Part shown: positions 51,501-62,400 of the stretch, in pieces
Numbering within the stretch: position 1 is the first letter of the stretch
Layout: each line of letters opens with the position of its first letter
Source of the DNA: Ifrita kowaldi
Taxonomy: Eukaryota; Chordata; Aves; Passeriformes; Cinclosomatidae
Length of the DNA stretch: 64,000 nucleotides
Assembly (NCBI GenBank): GCA_013398055.1
Contig: VZRS01007537.1
Coordinates: 372,001-436,000, forward strand
Direction: 5' to 3'
Program-made: the position numbers and the translations under genes
The notes under the pieces: model-generated
Databases searched by the model: none
Told to the model about the DNA's origin: nothing
Seen by the model: the letters and a program-made list of their open reading frames with translations, nothing else

Positions 51501-53261
51501 CTTATTAAATCTCATCTAATTTCAGATTGCCATTTAAAGCACATCCCTGCTCTCCGTCTCTCTGCTGCCTCCTCTGCACACTTCTCTTAATTCATCTGTA
51601 CACTGCATTACCTGAGCAGGTCTCACCTTGAGTTTAGAGCAAGAACTCAGACTCCCATGTCATAACCAAAGGCAAGGAAGCAAACTAAGATGACAAAAGC
51701 AAACTTAACCACGTTGGTGCCTACCTCTTAAATGTTTCATAAAGATTAGTGTTCTGTCAACGTGGATTGCATACGTAAGAGGTACAGAGACTCGACTGGA
51801 TAAAGACTCCCCTCTTCATGGGGATTCAAACATAAAATCAGCTTTGCACTTGTTCCTGCAGTGGCATCCTCAGGGCCCAGTCACACACATCTGCAGGATC
51901 TCACACACCAATATGAGTGAGAGCGAGCAGGGCCAGTCACAAAAGTCCCCTTTGATCAAGTTCATTTAGCAAACAGGGATCCGAGATGTTACCACTCGCC
52001 TGCTGGAGTTCAGTGCTGCTCACAGCAGTAGTGGCAAGTCACAGCACATGCCCACATCTCAGCAGTGTCCTTTGGCACCAAAGTGGTCGCAGTACCAAGC
52101 CTGACAGGATTCAAGAAGTGTTTGGACAACACTCTCAAGCATCTGGTGTGATTCTTAGGGCTGTCCTATGCAGAGTCAGGAGTTGGACTCAAGTGATCCT
52201 CGTGGGTCCCTACCAACTCAGGTTATTCTATGATTATGATTTAAATCCCCAGCAAAACCAGTTTGTGCTCTGTGGTCTGCCACACCTACAGCACCAGAAT
52301 GCTGTCAGCCTCCCTGCTGCCCATGACAACGACTGTGCAAACAATCAGAGCAGTAACATCCCAAACTGGATTCTCTGCACAATTATCAGCATCCTGGCTG
52401 CAAGTCCTCCAGATGTGTTACCTCCAGTCCCTCACCGAGCCTATCTGCACATCTCAGGGCTTCAAATCCATGATGGGAGCGTAACAAAAGTATACGTTTG
52501 CTTAAGGATGGGTGTCTTTTGCAGTGTGTGGGCACAAAGGCATTAGCCACAGCATCACCCGCACCACCTAACTACCTGTCTGATAGTTCTGGCCACCAGA
52601 ACAGCAATCCTTTACTGCCCCAACCTCACCACACGTCTTTGACTGCTGGGTTTTAGGGAGGAGTACCAGGGCCCAATTATCAACTAAAAAACAGGATCGC
52701 TGAAAAAACGGCTATTCCTGTACCGCCCCAAAACATAACCAAACAATTTAAACGTGACCTCGTTTACATTTGAATACCTTACGCCTTATGTACTGTTAAC
52801 CTCGCCAAAGCATCGCCTTATTACTTAGGCTACGGACTCCCTTCGTTCTCACTTACGGTACCGTCACGCGAACAACTCTATCTAAATACAACACAGAATT
52901 TAAAGATATAAACAAGCGAAGGCTTGGCCAAGGCACCTCCAGCACCTGGGCCCACCCTCGGGCGTTACCGGGGCTGAACGACACCCCTCCCGGCGGGGAG
53001 GCCGGGCGGCCCCTCCGAACGGCCGCGAACGGCGGCTGTTCCTTAAGCGGGACGAGGCGGTGCTTCTTCCTTCTGGGAAGCGCTGTAAGAAACAACGAGA
53101 CCCCCGAAACTGCGTCCCGAGAGCCGTGCCCACCCGCCCGCTCCGAGGGGCCGGAGCCCGGCGCGGCTCACCTGCGTGCCGGCCTCCAGCAGGAGCCAGT
53201 CGCAGCTGGCCCCGACACGGCGGAGGCACCAGGCCAGGCGCGGCACCCCGCGCACCGCCAT
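42380..53261 (-). CDS. RNF8: RNF8, E3 ubiquitin-protein ligase of the DNA-damage response
   Basis: RNF8 is recruited through its FHA domain to phosphorylated MDC1 at double-strand breaks and, with UBC13, builds K63-linked ubiquitin chains that recruit RNF168 and downstream factors. Eight exons (1569 bases, 522 residues plus stop) join with consistent phases. The FHA domain (about 10-105) shows TIGRG (R35), MISRKH (52-56) and SLNGVWLN. A divergent charged middle and a coiled coil (about 260-395) follow. The C3HC4 RING has C397, C400, C412, H414, C417, C420, C431 and C434, and Ile399 matches the E2-contacting isoleucine. Human RNF8 is 485 residues by memory; this one gains a 48-residue tail from a separate exon and has a shorter N terminus. 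The intron after exon 4 uses a GC donor. The start ATG (53261-53259) overlaps that of AARS2. An in-frame upstream ATG (53429) lies inside AARS2 exon 1 and is less likely. Confidence 0.95.
42526..44343 (-). other. RNF8 last intron, nothing recognised
   Basis: A 1.8-kb intron between the RING exon and the tail exon with no recognised repeat or RNA gene. Confidence 0.5.
44344..44548 (-). CDS. RNF8: RNF8 coding exon 7 (RING finger)
   Basis: Residues 407-474, AVTLNCAHSFCSYCINEWTK, then KVECPICRQEIKSKTRSLV and TLIRERK. The donor gtgaga follows one base into the next codon. Reading through the donor gives GERWVDVA and a stop, so intron retention would yield a short C terminus. Confidence 0.96.
45535..45642 (-). 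CDS. RNF8: RNF8 coding exon 6 (first RING cysteines)
   Basis: Residues 371-406, EEKEKVRAQKEEVLNQMNDV then LENELQCTICSEHFIE. C397 and C400 start the RING. The acceptor is tactag and the donor gtatgt. Confidence 0.95.
46820..46909 (-). CDS. RNF8: RNF8 coding exon 5 (coiled coil)
   Basis: Residues 341-370, HRALMEELNRNKKDFEEIIR then AKNKELEETK. The acceptor is gttacag and the donor gtaagg. Confidence 0.94.
47281..47343 (-). CDS. RNF8: RNF8 coding exon 4 (coiled coil, GC donor)
   Basis: Residues 320-340, GENWQQGEENLKEQLAQVLQ and E. The acceptor is ccacccag. The donor is GAG|gcaagt, the consensus form of the rare GC-AG intron class; no GT donor keeps the frame. Confidence 0.9.
48429..49166 (-). 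CDS. RNF8: RNF8 coding exon 3 (end of FHA, linker, start of coiled coil)
   Basis: A 738-base exon for residues 74-319: SLNGVWLNKQRLDPSKVYPI, then IQLGVPLENRETAEYEYEV, a charged low-conservation linker with SRTKRKFSLEEL, and a glutamine/glutamate-rich coiled coil ending FCKEQQKLE. The acceptor is attggcag and the donor gtatag. Confidence 0.94.
49167..50718 (-). other. RNF8 intron 2, short direct repeat only
   Basis: The intron is 1.55 kb. Around 49852-49875 the word ggtcaacagtg occurs twice in tandem (spacing 14 bases). No transposon is recognised. Confidence 0.5.
50719..50847 (-). CDS. RNF8: RNF8 coding exon 2 (FHA core)
   Basis: Residues 31-73, VTIGRGLDITYQLVSKTCPL, then MISRKHCVFQQNAEGQWTVK and DNK. 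It holds the phosphothreonine-binding loops. The acceptor is atttttag and the donor gtacag. Confidence 0.94.
50848..53171 (-). other. RNF8 intron 1
   Basis: A 2.3-kb intron that contains a CR1 tail (about 52080-52243) and merges at its right end into the CpG-rich RNF8/AARS2 promoter segment. Confidence 0.55.
52080..52243 (+). repeat. CR1 LINE 3' fragment in RNF8 intron 1
   Basis: Plus-sense CR1 wording: ttcaagaagtgtttggacaa, gtgattcttagggctgtcct, and the end gggtccctaccaactcaggt followed by tattctatgattatga. Confidence 0.82.
53172..53261 (-). CDS. RNF8: RNF8 coding exon 1
   Basis: Thirty codons, MAVRGVPRLAWCLRRVGASC then DWLLLEAGTQ, before gtgagc. WCLRRVG and WLLLE match the known N-terminal FHA strand. 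The start lies in GCCATGGC with G at -3 and +4. Confidence 0.85.
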
Positions 53262-53264
53262 GGC
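53257..53264. other. Shared start-codon palindrome GCCATGGC
   Basis: A perfect 8-base palindrome provides ATG on both strands: AARS2 at 53260-53262 and RNF8 at 53261-53259, overlapping by two bases. It gives each start a G at -3 and at +4, the two positions that matter most in the Kozak context. Confidence 0.7.
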
Positions 53265-53436
53265 ACCCGCCCGCCGCCACCGGCAGGGACGGCGCTCGGA
53301 CGGGACGGGACAGGACNTCCGCGCCGCCTTCCTGCGCTTCTTCGAGGAGCGCCACGGCCACCGCCGCCTGCCCTCGGCCCCCGTGCGGCCCCGCGGCGAC
53401 CCGCGCCTCCTCTTCGTCAACGCGGGCATGAACCAG
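53260..53436 (+). CDS. AARS2: AARS2 exon 1 (presequence, start of catalytic domain)
   Basis: Residues 1-59: an arginine-rich leader, an undetermined base at 53317, then RAAFLRFFEERHGHRRLPSA and FVNAGMNQ. The donor is CAG|gtgctc, a rather weak site that matches the known exon boundary after GMNQ. Confidence 0.82.
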
Positions 53437-56400
53437 GTGCTCTCCCCGCTCCCGCACCTCCCGTCCTCCGGCTCCCCGGCGCTTCCGCGTCTCCAGAGGA
53501 GCGCGGCCCGGCTTGGGGTGTCCCCTGCCAAGGAGGTTTCGGGTGATGCTTTGGGCTACCCATGCCGCCGTCCTCCCGGACGCCTCTCGTAGTGCCGTCG
53601 TGCTATGGGAGTCTCCCTCACTGGTCATAGTTAAGAACTGTCTGAACACAATCCTATGCCATGTGTTCTAGAACGAACTTGCTTAAGCAGGGAGGTTGGA
53701 TGGACCAGACAACCCACTGGTCTCTTCCAACCTGACCCATTCTGTGTTTCAGGAGCCCCAGGCGCAGCCCCCTGCGCTGGGTGGCATCTGTCAATATCGG
53801 GTGTCTCTCATTTCCAGTTCAAGCCCATTTTCCTGGGCACGGTGCACCCCCGGAGCGAGCTGGCCCAGCACCGGCGGGTGGTGAACAGCCAGAAGTGTGT
53901 GCGTGCCGGAGGGAAGCACAACGATCTGGAGGATGTGGGCCGAGATACTTACCATCACACGTTCTTCGAGATGCTGGGGAACTGGTCCTTTGGGGATTAC
54001 TTTAAGGTGAGGTGATAGGAGTGAACCCTTTCTAGGGGAAAACACAGCCTTTCTTCCGGAGCTGTGCTGTAGTGCCATAGGAATGTGTGCAGAAGGTGTT
54101 TTGGTAAGGTCCAAATTACTTCCTGGGAGCTCTGTGATCTGGAGCAGAGGTGGTCAGCTGGTGGGCTCTGTCGCTAAATGTGCCTTGCAGACTCTCAAAG
54201 TACTCAGCCTATTAAAGCTGTCACCAACACATGAAAATGAAAGTTTTCTGTGAGAATGTTGGTGTTGACCACTTAGTATGGTGAAAAGATGTTACCAGTG
54301 CATTTGATGCTTATTACTAGTAAGTTTGAAAAGGGAAGAAGAATAAAGGATGCTAGGTTTTTTAACTGGTTAAACGAATACATTCTTTCTTTGGAAAGAA
54401 AATAATCCATGTAACTCTGCCGGTAAGCACATAGATGCACACCATGCTGAAGGTCTCATAACATTTTAGGAATGCCAGTTTTCCACTGGCAGCAATGAGC
54501 TGTCTCACTCTCCTGACCCTCATCCTGCTTTTGCAATACACCAGAAAATTAGAAAAGGAGAGAAACAGCTGAAATTAACTTCTTTGTTGTTTGACTCCCA
54601 TTCTAAAGACCCTTCCTGAATTACTGTGCTTCATTTATGTTCCCTACCTGCTCAGGAGGAGGCATGTAGCATGGCCTGGGAGCTCTTGACAGAGGTCTAT
54701 GAGATCCCCAGAGATCGTCTCTACGTCACCTATTTTGGTGGAAACCCCTCGCTGGGGCTGAGCGCAGATGAGGAGTGCAGGGACGTGTGGCTCCGCCTGG
54801 GGTAAGCGTGTTAGAGAAGAGGTTCTGAGCAGCAGGTGCTGACATTTCACTTTCCACAGTTTTGCATTTGCTCTTTAGTTCATCACCTGTAGGGGCCAGA
54901 GGTTGTGTTTTAAACCCATTTTGTTTCTGGTTTCTTTGGGCTGTTAAAAGGCAGCTGGGCTCTGAGCTCACAGGGTCTCTTGAACTTTTGGTTCATTCTC
55001 AGATAGTATCGGTGGTGGGTATGTGCCTAAAACTGGCTGGCCTGGGTGAAGTGCATACAGGATCTCCAATCCTTTGCTTCCTTTGTGTCGTGAGAGTACA
55101 TTCTCCTCTGAAAGCTAGCAATGGCTGCTTCAGTGATAGGGTGCAGCCATTGCAGAGAGCACTGCTGTGCTTTGGGAGCTTGTTCCAGGCTGCATGTAGG
55201 CTCTGAACCCAAGGCAGCCAGCTCTGTGCCACTGATGGTTTTCAGGTCTTGCCTCTGCTCCAAGGAGCAAGGTGCTCCACAGACCCAGTGGAGAGCCTGT
55301 CTCGGTCAGCAGGGGCCAGGCTGTGTTTGCCAGTCATTCTGGGCTGAGACTAGGGTCCTGTCTGCTTTGGCCCACTTAATCTTGCTAAGGAGAGTAATTC
55401 TGTGTGAACAGAGGCTGAGGAATTCTAATGTGTTTGCTTATTGAGTCTGTAGTAGGAAGAAAAGATTCCTTTCTTCCAACTTTCTCTGTGATCTAGGCTA
55501 CTGTGTGATTTGTGTGTATGCCTCAGCACTGCCACCTCTGTTGTTTGCCTTTCTAGGGTGCCTGCCAGTCATGTGCTTCCTTTCTCATTGAAGGACAACT
55601 TCTGGGAGATGGGGGACACAGGTCCCTGTGGTCCCTGCACAGAGATTCACTATGACCACGTGGGTGGTGGCAGAAATGCTGCAGCACTGGTGAACCAGGG
55701 CAGCCCCGATGTAGTGGAGATCTGGAACTTGGTCTTCATGCAGTACAGCAGGTACCAGGCATCTCGTCTGAACTCCAGAGCCTTTCCCTTAGCTTGACTC
55801 CAAAATCATGTGTATATTCTCAGACTTATCACTGTTTTCCAGAAGGTGGCAATACCAGGAGCAAGAGAGAAGCTATGGAGATTTGAGCATGGCTCTTGGT
55901 CCTCTTTGCTTTATTTCCCTGTCTTCATCAACCTTCATTGCCTATTCTCCCTTAATGCTGCATTACAGAGATCTCTTGAGGTCTGCAGCAGCCTGAAGGA
56001 AGAGGAGAAGGCCTTTGGCTCTGTTAGGGAAGGCCTTTTTCCTTAACATTGCAGCCTATCCTGACTACGTAACGGTCACATCCTTGCTGCCTGACAGGGC
56101 CAAGGCAGACTGCTGTCCTTCTTGTCCCTGAGCTTTCTTATGCTGGGTCACCCACTGTTTCCATTCCCTGTCACTTTCCCATTCTCTTTGATCCACCTGT
56201 TCCTTATTTTTGCCCATGAACTGATCCTTGCTTCTCTTTTGCCTTTTTTTTGCCTGCCTGTCTGACAGAGAGGTGGAGGGGAATCTCCTTCCCTTGCCAC
56301 AGCACCATGTGGATACTGGAATGGGTCTGGAAAGGCTGGTGACAGTTCTGCAGAGCAAACGCTCCAACTATGACACAGATCTCTTCACTCCCATCTTGGA

Positions 56401-59400
56401 TGCCATTCACAAGGTGATGCTCAGAGTCACAGCCCAGCAAAAGCTCCTTGCACACAGACTGCTTGCTGGGTACCACAGTACAGCCTTCTCTGCATGTTAC
56501 TGAGCAGTGTTTTGAGACAGGAGATTATGTCCTTCCAGGTCCAATGCAGTGTTCAAGAAAAAAGGGAGAATTCCAGGTTGGAAATCCACTGGAATATCGG
56601 CACTGCTGAATCGTTTTTCCTTCGAAGTGTCTTAAATTTCTCAGTGCCAGGGCATTGGCTGACCTGTGTTAGGTACAGATGTCTTGGTCTGTAGGAAGGA
56701 TTTAATGAGTACATCTTAGATTCAGAGGTGGTTGAAAAACATGATGTCAGGCGTGGCTGGTTGCCTCTTGCATTGAAACTTCTTCTGCAGCCATTAATTT
56801 CTGCTGATGTGTCTCCCTACTTTCTCTTTTAGGGCTGCAGGGCACCCAGATACCAAGGTTTGGTCGGGGATGCTGATGCTGGGCACGTGGACATGGCCTA
56901 CCGCGTGGTGGCAGATCACGTGCGCACCCTGTGCGTGTGCATCACTGATGGCATCTACCCAGGCTTCTCTGGAGCAGAGTAAGGACAGAAGGAAATGGGA
57001 TGAAGGGAGTTAGGCCTAGAAAGGAATATGAACAGCCAGGGAGGAGGTTCTGGTGCGGGCCCAAGATAGGGAATGCATGAGCTTTTAGGGAGGCGGAAAG
57101 ATGAGAGCCGGGAAGGGTTTCCAATCTGCTGACTTCCCCTTGGATGGGTGTAGAGTGTTGGGAGCAGCTGGCCTGTGTTGATGAATCAGACCAGAGGAGC
57201 TGGGGGATGCTGGATGTGGGAGCTGGGCAGGGATGCTCACAAGGCTGCCTGAGGAATCCTGGCCTGTTTTCAGACTGGTGCTGCGTCGGATCCTGCGCAG
57301 GGCTGTACGCTTTTGCTCTGAAGTTCTACAGGCTCCACCTGGGCTGCTGGCCTCCCTGGTGCCTACTGTAGTGGAAGTGCTGGTGAGTAAAACTGCTGTC
57401 TTGGGCAAAAAGGTCATCATACATATCCTATTCAGCCCCATGTCCCTTTCCTGCACACTGTCAGGGGTCAATCTTGGATGTGAAGGAGCTCCAGGAAGGT
57501 GTACCTGATGCTATGCATTCCAGCATTTAAAACCTCTTGTCCCCATATCACTTGTGATTGGAGGGAGGGGACCTAGTGTCATCAATGGTACAGTCAGCAC
57601 AAGCATGTGTAAGTGTATGCAAGTAACCTCTGTAATGTTTGTGACATGCTGTGAGATCCCCTGAGGAAGATGCTGAGGATGTTATCACTAATTGAGGCTC
57701 ACTTCCACAGGGAGATGCTTATCCAGAGCTGACAAGGAATGCCAACCAGGTGAGCAATGTGGAATCCCCCCCTCTCATTATCTTTGTGAGGCACTGCTCT
57801 CAGGGCCAGAAATCAGCTCACCCTTGGGACTTAGCTGGAGGAGTTTGCATCGCCTCCTCTGTAACCACGTTCTCGTGGGCAGGCTGAGATGTGCTGGGCA
57901 CAAGAAGTATATGTGGCAGATTTCCATGTGGGAGCTCCACTAGATCCTTACCAGGGACTGCATGTCCTGAGTAAGCTGTTGCTCTAAAAAAGCTCCAGTA
58001 GCTTTTTTTGGTGAGTGCAAGTACAGCCTGTCCTCACCCGGGTACCCTTTGTCTAAAGTGGAGTGATGATTTAAGGCTAGTCCCTGCTTGCTTCCACTGA
58101 CCGCAACTTCTCTGACTGTTCTAGACACACAGTTGTAATTGGGTCACAGATATGAATGCCCAATAGGGAACATTTGTCAGCTTAAAGCGTCCCCCACGTG
58201 GATGGTCAATATTTCCTTGACAGGAATGGTGACAGGAGGCACAATGACTTTGGCACTGTTCAATAATGCATCAGAGCCATGTTGTGATGGATACTTGCAG
58301 AACAAAAAGGCCGATTGATATGCTTTGAGCTGACTGAGCAGGGCTGAGCTGAGCTGGGGAACTCCCTGGAATGCTGTGGCTAACCCTCCATCTGATCCTT
58401 GGACAGATCAAGGATATCATCAATGAGAACGAGGCCGCGTTTCTGTCCTCCCTGGAGCGTGGGAGGCGCATCATCGAGCGGACAGTGCAGCAGATGGAGC
58501 CCTCCACAAATTTCCCAGGTGAGTGTCCCTCCTCTGACAAGCTGCACTTGGAGACAGTTTGCTCCAGGTCCTCACAAGCATTGCAGTCAAAACTGGTGGA
58601 TATCTGCCTCCCCTGCATTTTCTGTGTTCTGTGACTGTCTAGCCCCAGACAGAGCAGCAAATGTTCCTTTCTCCAGATTGCAGTTGTTTTCTAGTACTTT
58701 GTCTTCACAACAAACTAGGCAGCAGGCAAGTTAGAAACATTCCCTTGCTGTTTTATTGACTGATCAACTAGGTCCTTACAAGACACAGCTGAGAGGAGTA
58801 GCACAAGACCCAACCAGTGTGGCTGCCTGTCTAGATGTGCTGCACTGAATTTTAGCAGGAATGGGGTTGTGGAGCATCCTTAATGCTCAGTCCCATGCAG
58901 GAACAACTGCATGGCTTCTCTTCCCCTTTAACTGTTGCACACAATGCAGGTGGATCCAGTTACCAAAGCCCATCTAGATAGGTCCCATCTAGACAAATCT
59001 TGAGATGCCTTTGCCTTCTGTGTTCACACAGAGTTCTTGTCCTTCTTTTTGTCTTACAGCTGAAGTAGCCTGGTCTCTCTATGGGAGTTTGGGATTCCCT
59101 CTGGATCTGATTGACTTGATGCTTGAAGAGAAGGGAATCAGTTTGGATTCAGCTGCTATTAACGAACTTGCTCTGGAAGATGCAAAGGTAAGAGGGAGAC
59201 CTGCCTTGTCAGAGTAATTCAAAGCCTTACCTGTCTCCTGTGAACATGGAAGCAGGATCCCTTTCACTTCTGAGGCTCCTCGGAGCACCACAGGGCTACA
59301 TGCCTTCTCCCTGAAGGGGAAGTGAGTCTGAGATAGCAGTGTCATCGCAATCCCTTTGTTTCTGAATGTAGGACTGAAGTATTGGCTGGTGATTTTTCTT

Positions 59401-62400
59401 CAGGTATTTTATGATGCTGACTGTTGCTGGAGTGAAGGTTATAAAATACTTATATAGGTTAGGAGAGTCCTCTGTCAGTCACGTAGTCTAATTTCTCATA
59501 CAGGGTAGAACCAGCTTAGACAGCCCAAGCAGCAAATTATTTATGAAGAGTTTACAATATCTCCTTGGTCTCTGTAATGCTGAAATACTTGCACTGCCCA
59601 CCCAGCACCACCGCCCTCCAGTGCAGTAATTGGTTTGAGGCTTTGCTCTCCTGAGCTTTAATGGCCTGGCAAGCTGTGCCAGGAGGGATGTGTTAACAGT
59701 TGCATATGGCCTGGCTCAAGGCTAGCACAGTGTGGTATTGAGTGCTTGTGAGGTTTGAAGGGATGGGGTTGGTTAGCAGTAGCCTACATCAGCCTGGATC
59801 TGAACAAGCCTTTTCCAGGAAGGTGGAAGAAACCATTCCTAATAGGTCCAGTTACCTGCTTGCTTGCCCCAGGTATCTCCCCTCTAACCGTGCCTTTTCT
59901 GTGCTGCAGCGGAAGGCTGGCGGCGCACGGGCAGGGCAGCCGGGGAGCACAAACACCGAGCTGGATGTGCACGCGCTGGCTGAGCTGCGGAGCCGCGGCG
60001 TGCCCGCTACCGACGACTCCCCGAAGTACGCCTACGCACTGGGGCAGCACGGCCACTACGGTGAGTGCCTGGCCTGCCTGCAAGGCAAGCTCTGCTGCAG
60101 TCCCCCGCATCACTGCTTCTGCTGCCTAACCTCCTGCGTGCACAACGTGGACTTCGTGGTCCAAACCTGTCCGCTCCTTTTCCCTAGCCCTGTAGCTCAT
60201 CCCAAACTAGGTAGGTGCTTTTCTTAGTGCTGTTGGTATGTCCCTAGGAAGGCTCTGGGCTGGTCACAAGGCTGAGCTCTGGGTTGGCGGCACCACCTGG
60301 GTGCAGTGGTGAAACAGGGACCGTTGATTTCTTCCGGAGAGAAGTCTGTCTCCAACAATTAGGCTTCTGGGTGTGTGCGCTCGGGAGAAAGAAGGGTAAT
60401 TACGCAAAGGGATTAGGTAGTTGTGTGAAACCTTGCTGTTTCCGTGGCAGACCGCTAGGTGCCAGCGCAGGCTTTTTGTCATCTAGGGTAACTGAGGTTG
60501 CTGATGCTCCACAGAAGGCATGAAGTTAAGCCACAGGGAGCAAGAGGTGGTGTGGCTGTCACAGACAATTAGAGATGGCTGTGTACAGCCAACTCCCTTT
60601 TACCCAGTGTGCCGGTGGCAGCCCACGCTAAGCAGAAAGTGAGGCAATTCAAGCTATATATACTACAGCAAGAGCACAACAGAGGAAAAAAGCCCAACAG
60701 TGACATTGGTTGAAATCTCCAAGCTAGAACTGTGCCACCTTCTCAGCTTCTGAATCATGGAATAATTCAAGTTGAAGGGGATCTCTGGATGTCCAATTTC
60801 TTGATAAAAGTAACATCAGTTTCACAGTTGGATCACCTTGCTCAGAGCCTTGTCCATTGAAGTTTTCAGTATCTTCAGGGACAGAGATCTCACAGCCTCT
60901 CTGTTCCCTGTTCTTTATCACTCTTAGAGTGTAAAGTCTTTTTTTTGTTTACACACAGCCAGAATTTCCTATACTCTAGATGCAGTCTCCCAAATGCTAA
61001 ATAGGCATGGATAACCTCTTTCTTTGACCTGCTGGCTATGTTTGTGTTCATACAGCCCAGCAGGCAGGCAGCCTTCCTGGCTGCTAGGGCACTGTGCTGG
61101 CTTGTGTTCAGCTTGCTCCCGAGAGACTAAGATTTCTGTCAGTCCATTTCTGTAGACTGCTCAGATGCCTCCGAAAAGCAGTCCAGTTCTTCAATGTATC
61201 AGCCAGTCCCTGCCAATTAAGTGGGGTATGGGTGCATCCCATTTTGTCATGGATAGTCATTAATGAAGATGTTACGTGGTGGTGTCCCTTACAGCCACCA
61301 AGTAGCTCTACTGGTAGCTGAATATCATTGAACATTGAACTACTGAGCAATTCTCTCTGGGGTCCCCTGCCCAGCCAGTTACACACCCACCTTATGGCCC
61401 ACTTGTCCCTAGTGCCCAAGGTTGGGTTCAAGGATCCTATGGGAGGGCATGTTAGAAGCTTGCTGCATCCAGGAAGGTGACGTCCCTGCTGTCCCCCATC
61501 CACGATGTCTGTCATCTCTTCATAAAAGTCAGTCAGGTTTGCCAAGCTTGCAGTGTAGCAAGATGCAGATGTGTCTGTGCCACATTTTCTTCTACCAGGC
61601 TCGTGTGGAGCCGGATTGGGTGTCCCTGCCTGCTTAGCTGCTACTCAGCAGTTCTGTCATTAGGTAAGTGAGGGGTGACTGAGTTCCAGTCCTTTGTCCT
61701 TTCTGCCAGTAGCTGTTCCTCTCTTACCAAGGCAAAGTGCCAGCTTTCAGTATAGCCCGGGTGTTGGCAGGGTTGGCATGGGGAAGTGATCCCTCCTTTC
61801 CTGTTGCAATGTGACAGGGTGTGTGCACTAATTGCTGCTGTCTTCTTCCCCCGACAGAGTTCAGTGCATGCCAGGCCACTGTCCTGATGCTGTACAGAGA
61901 TCAGTCTCTCCAGAAGGAGGTTGAGGCAGGGCAGCGCTGTGGTGTCATCTTGGACAGGACTAACTTCTATGCAGAGCAGGGCGGGCAAGACTCTGACCAA
62001 GGCTACATGACACGTTTAGGACAGCAGGTAAGGCCTTTTGCTGCCTACCCCAAGGCTGCCATGGGTTCTGAGGCCAGGCACAATTCCCCAAGTGATGGGT
62101 TTACTGTGTTCATTCGCAAGCTGCTGACTCTTGACAGTTCCCTTGGCTTAGCGTCAGGGTTGGTGGGGTAAGGCAGAATCAGCAGTAACTTCACAGAGGT
62201 GTACTTGCTGCTCTGGTTGTCTCTCACAGCTCTTTGCAATTTCATCTTGCTGAGGAAGACTTAAGTTTTCTCAGGTCTTCCTTCAATGTGCTGCGTTCTT
62301 GCCAGCTGGGGTTGTAATGCTGAGAGAAGGCAGCCATTGACCAGAGAGTCTGTGAGTTAAGTAACTTATCTCTGGTCAGTCCTGGACAGCTGCAACCAGT

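Larger units (their letters stand above)
52940..53520. promoter_or_regulatory. CpG-rich bidirectional promoter of RNF8 and AARS2
   Basis: The segment is very rich in G, C and CpG against an AT-leaning surround, and is centred on the head-to-head starts of two genes. I see no TATA box. The strand facing RNF8 reads ATGGCGG at the start codon, the core of a YY1-type site (weak evidence). If both start calls hold, the transcription start sites of each gene must lie inside the other's first exon. Confidence 0.65.

Noticed and set aside
52900..53649. A 249-residue minus-strand open frame near the promoter
   Set aside because: It is a GC-rich shadow frame over the first exons of AARS2 and RNF8, in a different frame from both genes, with no family resemblance.
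59742..60227. A 161-residue plus-strand open frame
   Set aside because: Part of it is AARS2 exon 11; the rest runs through intron on both sides, past good splice sites.
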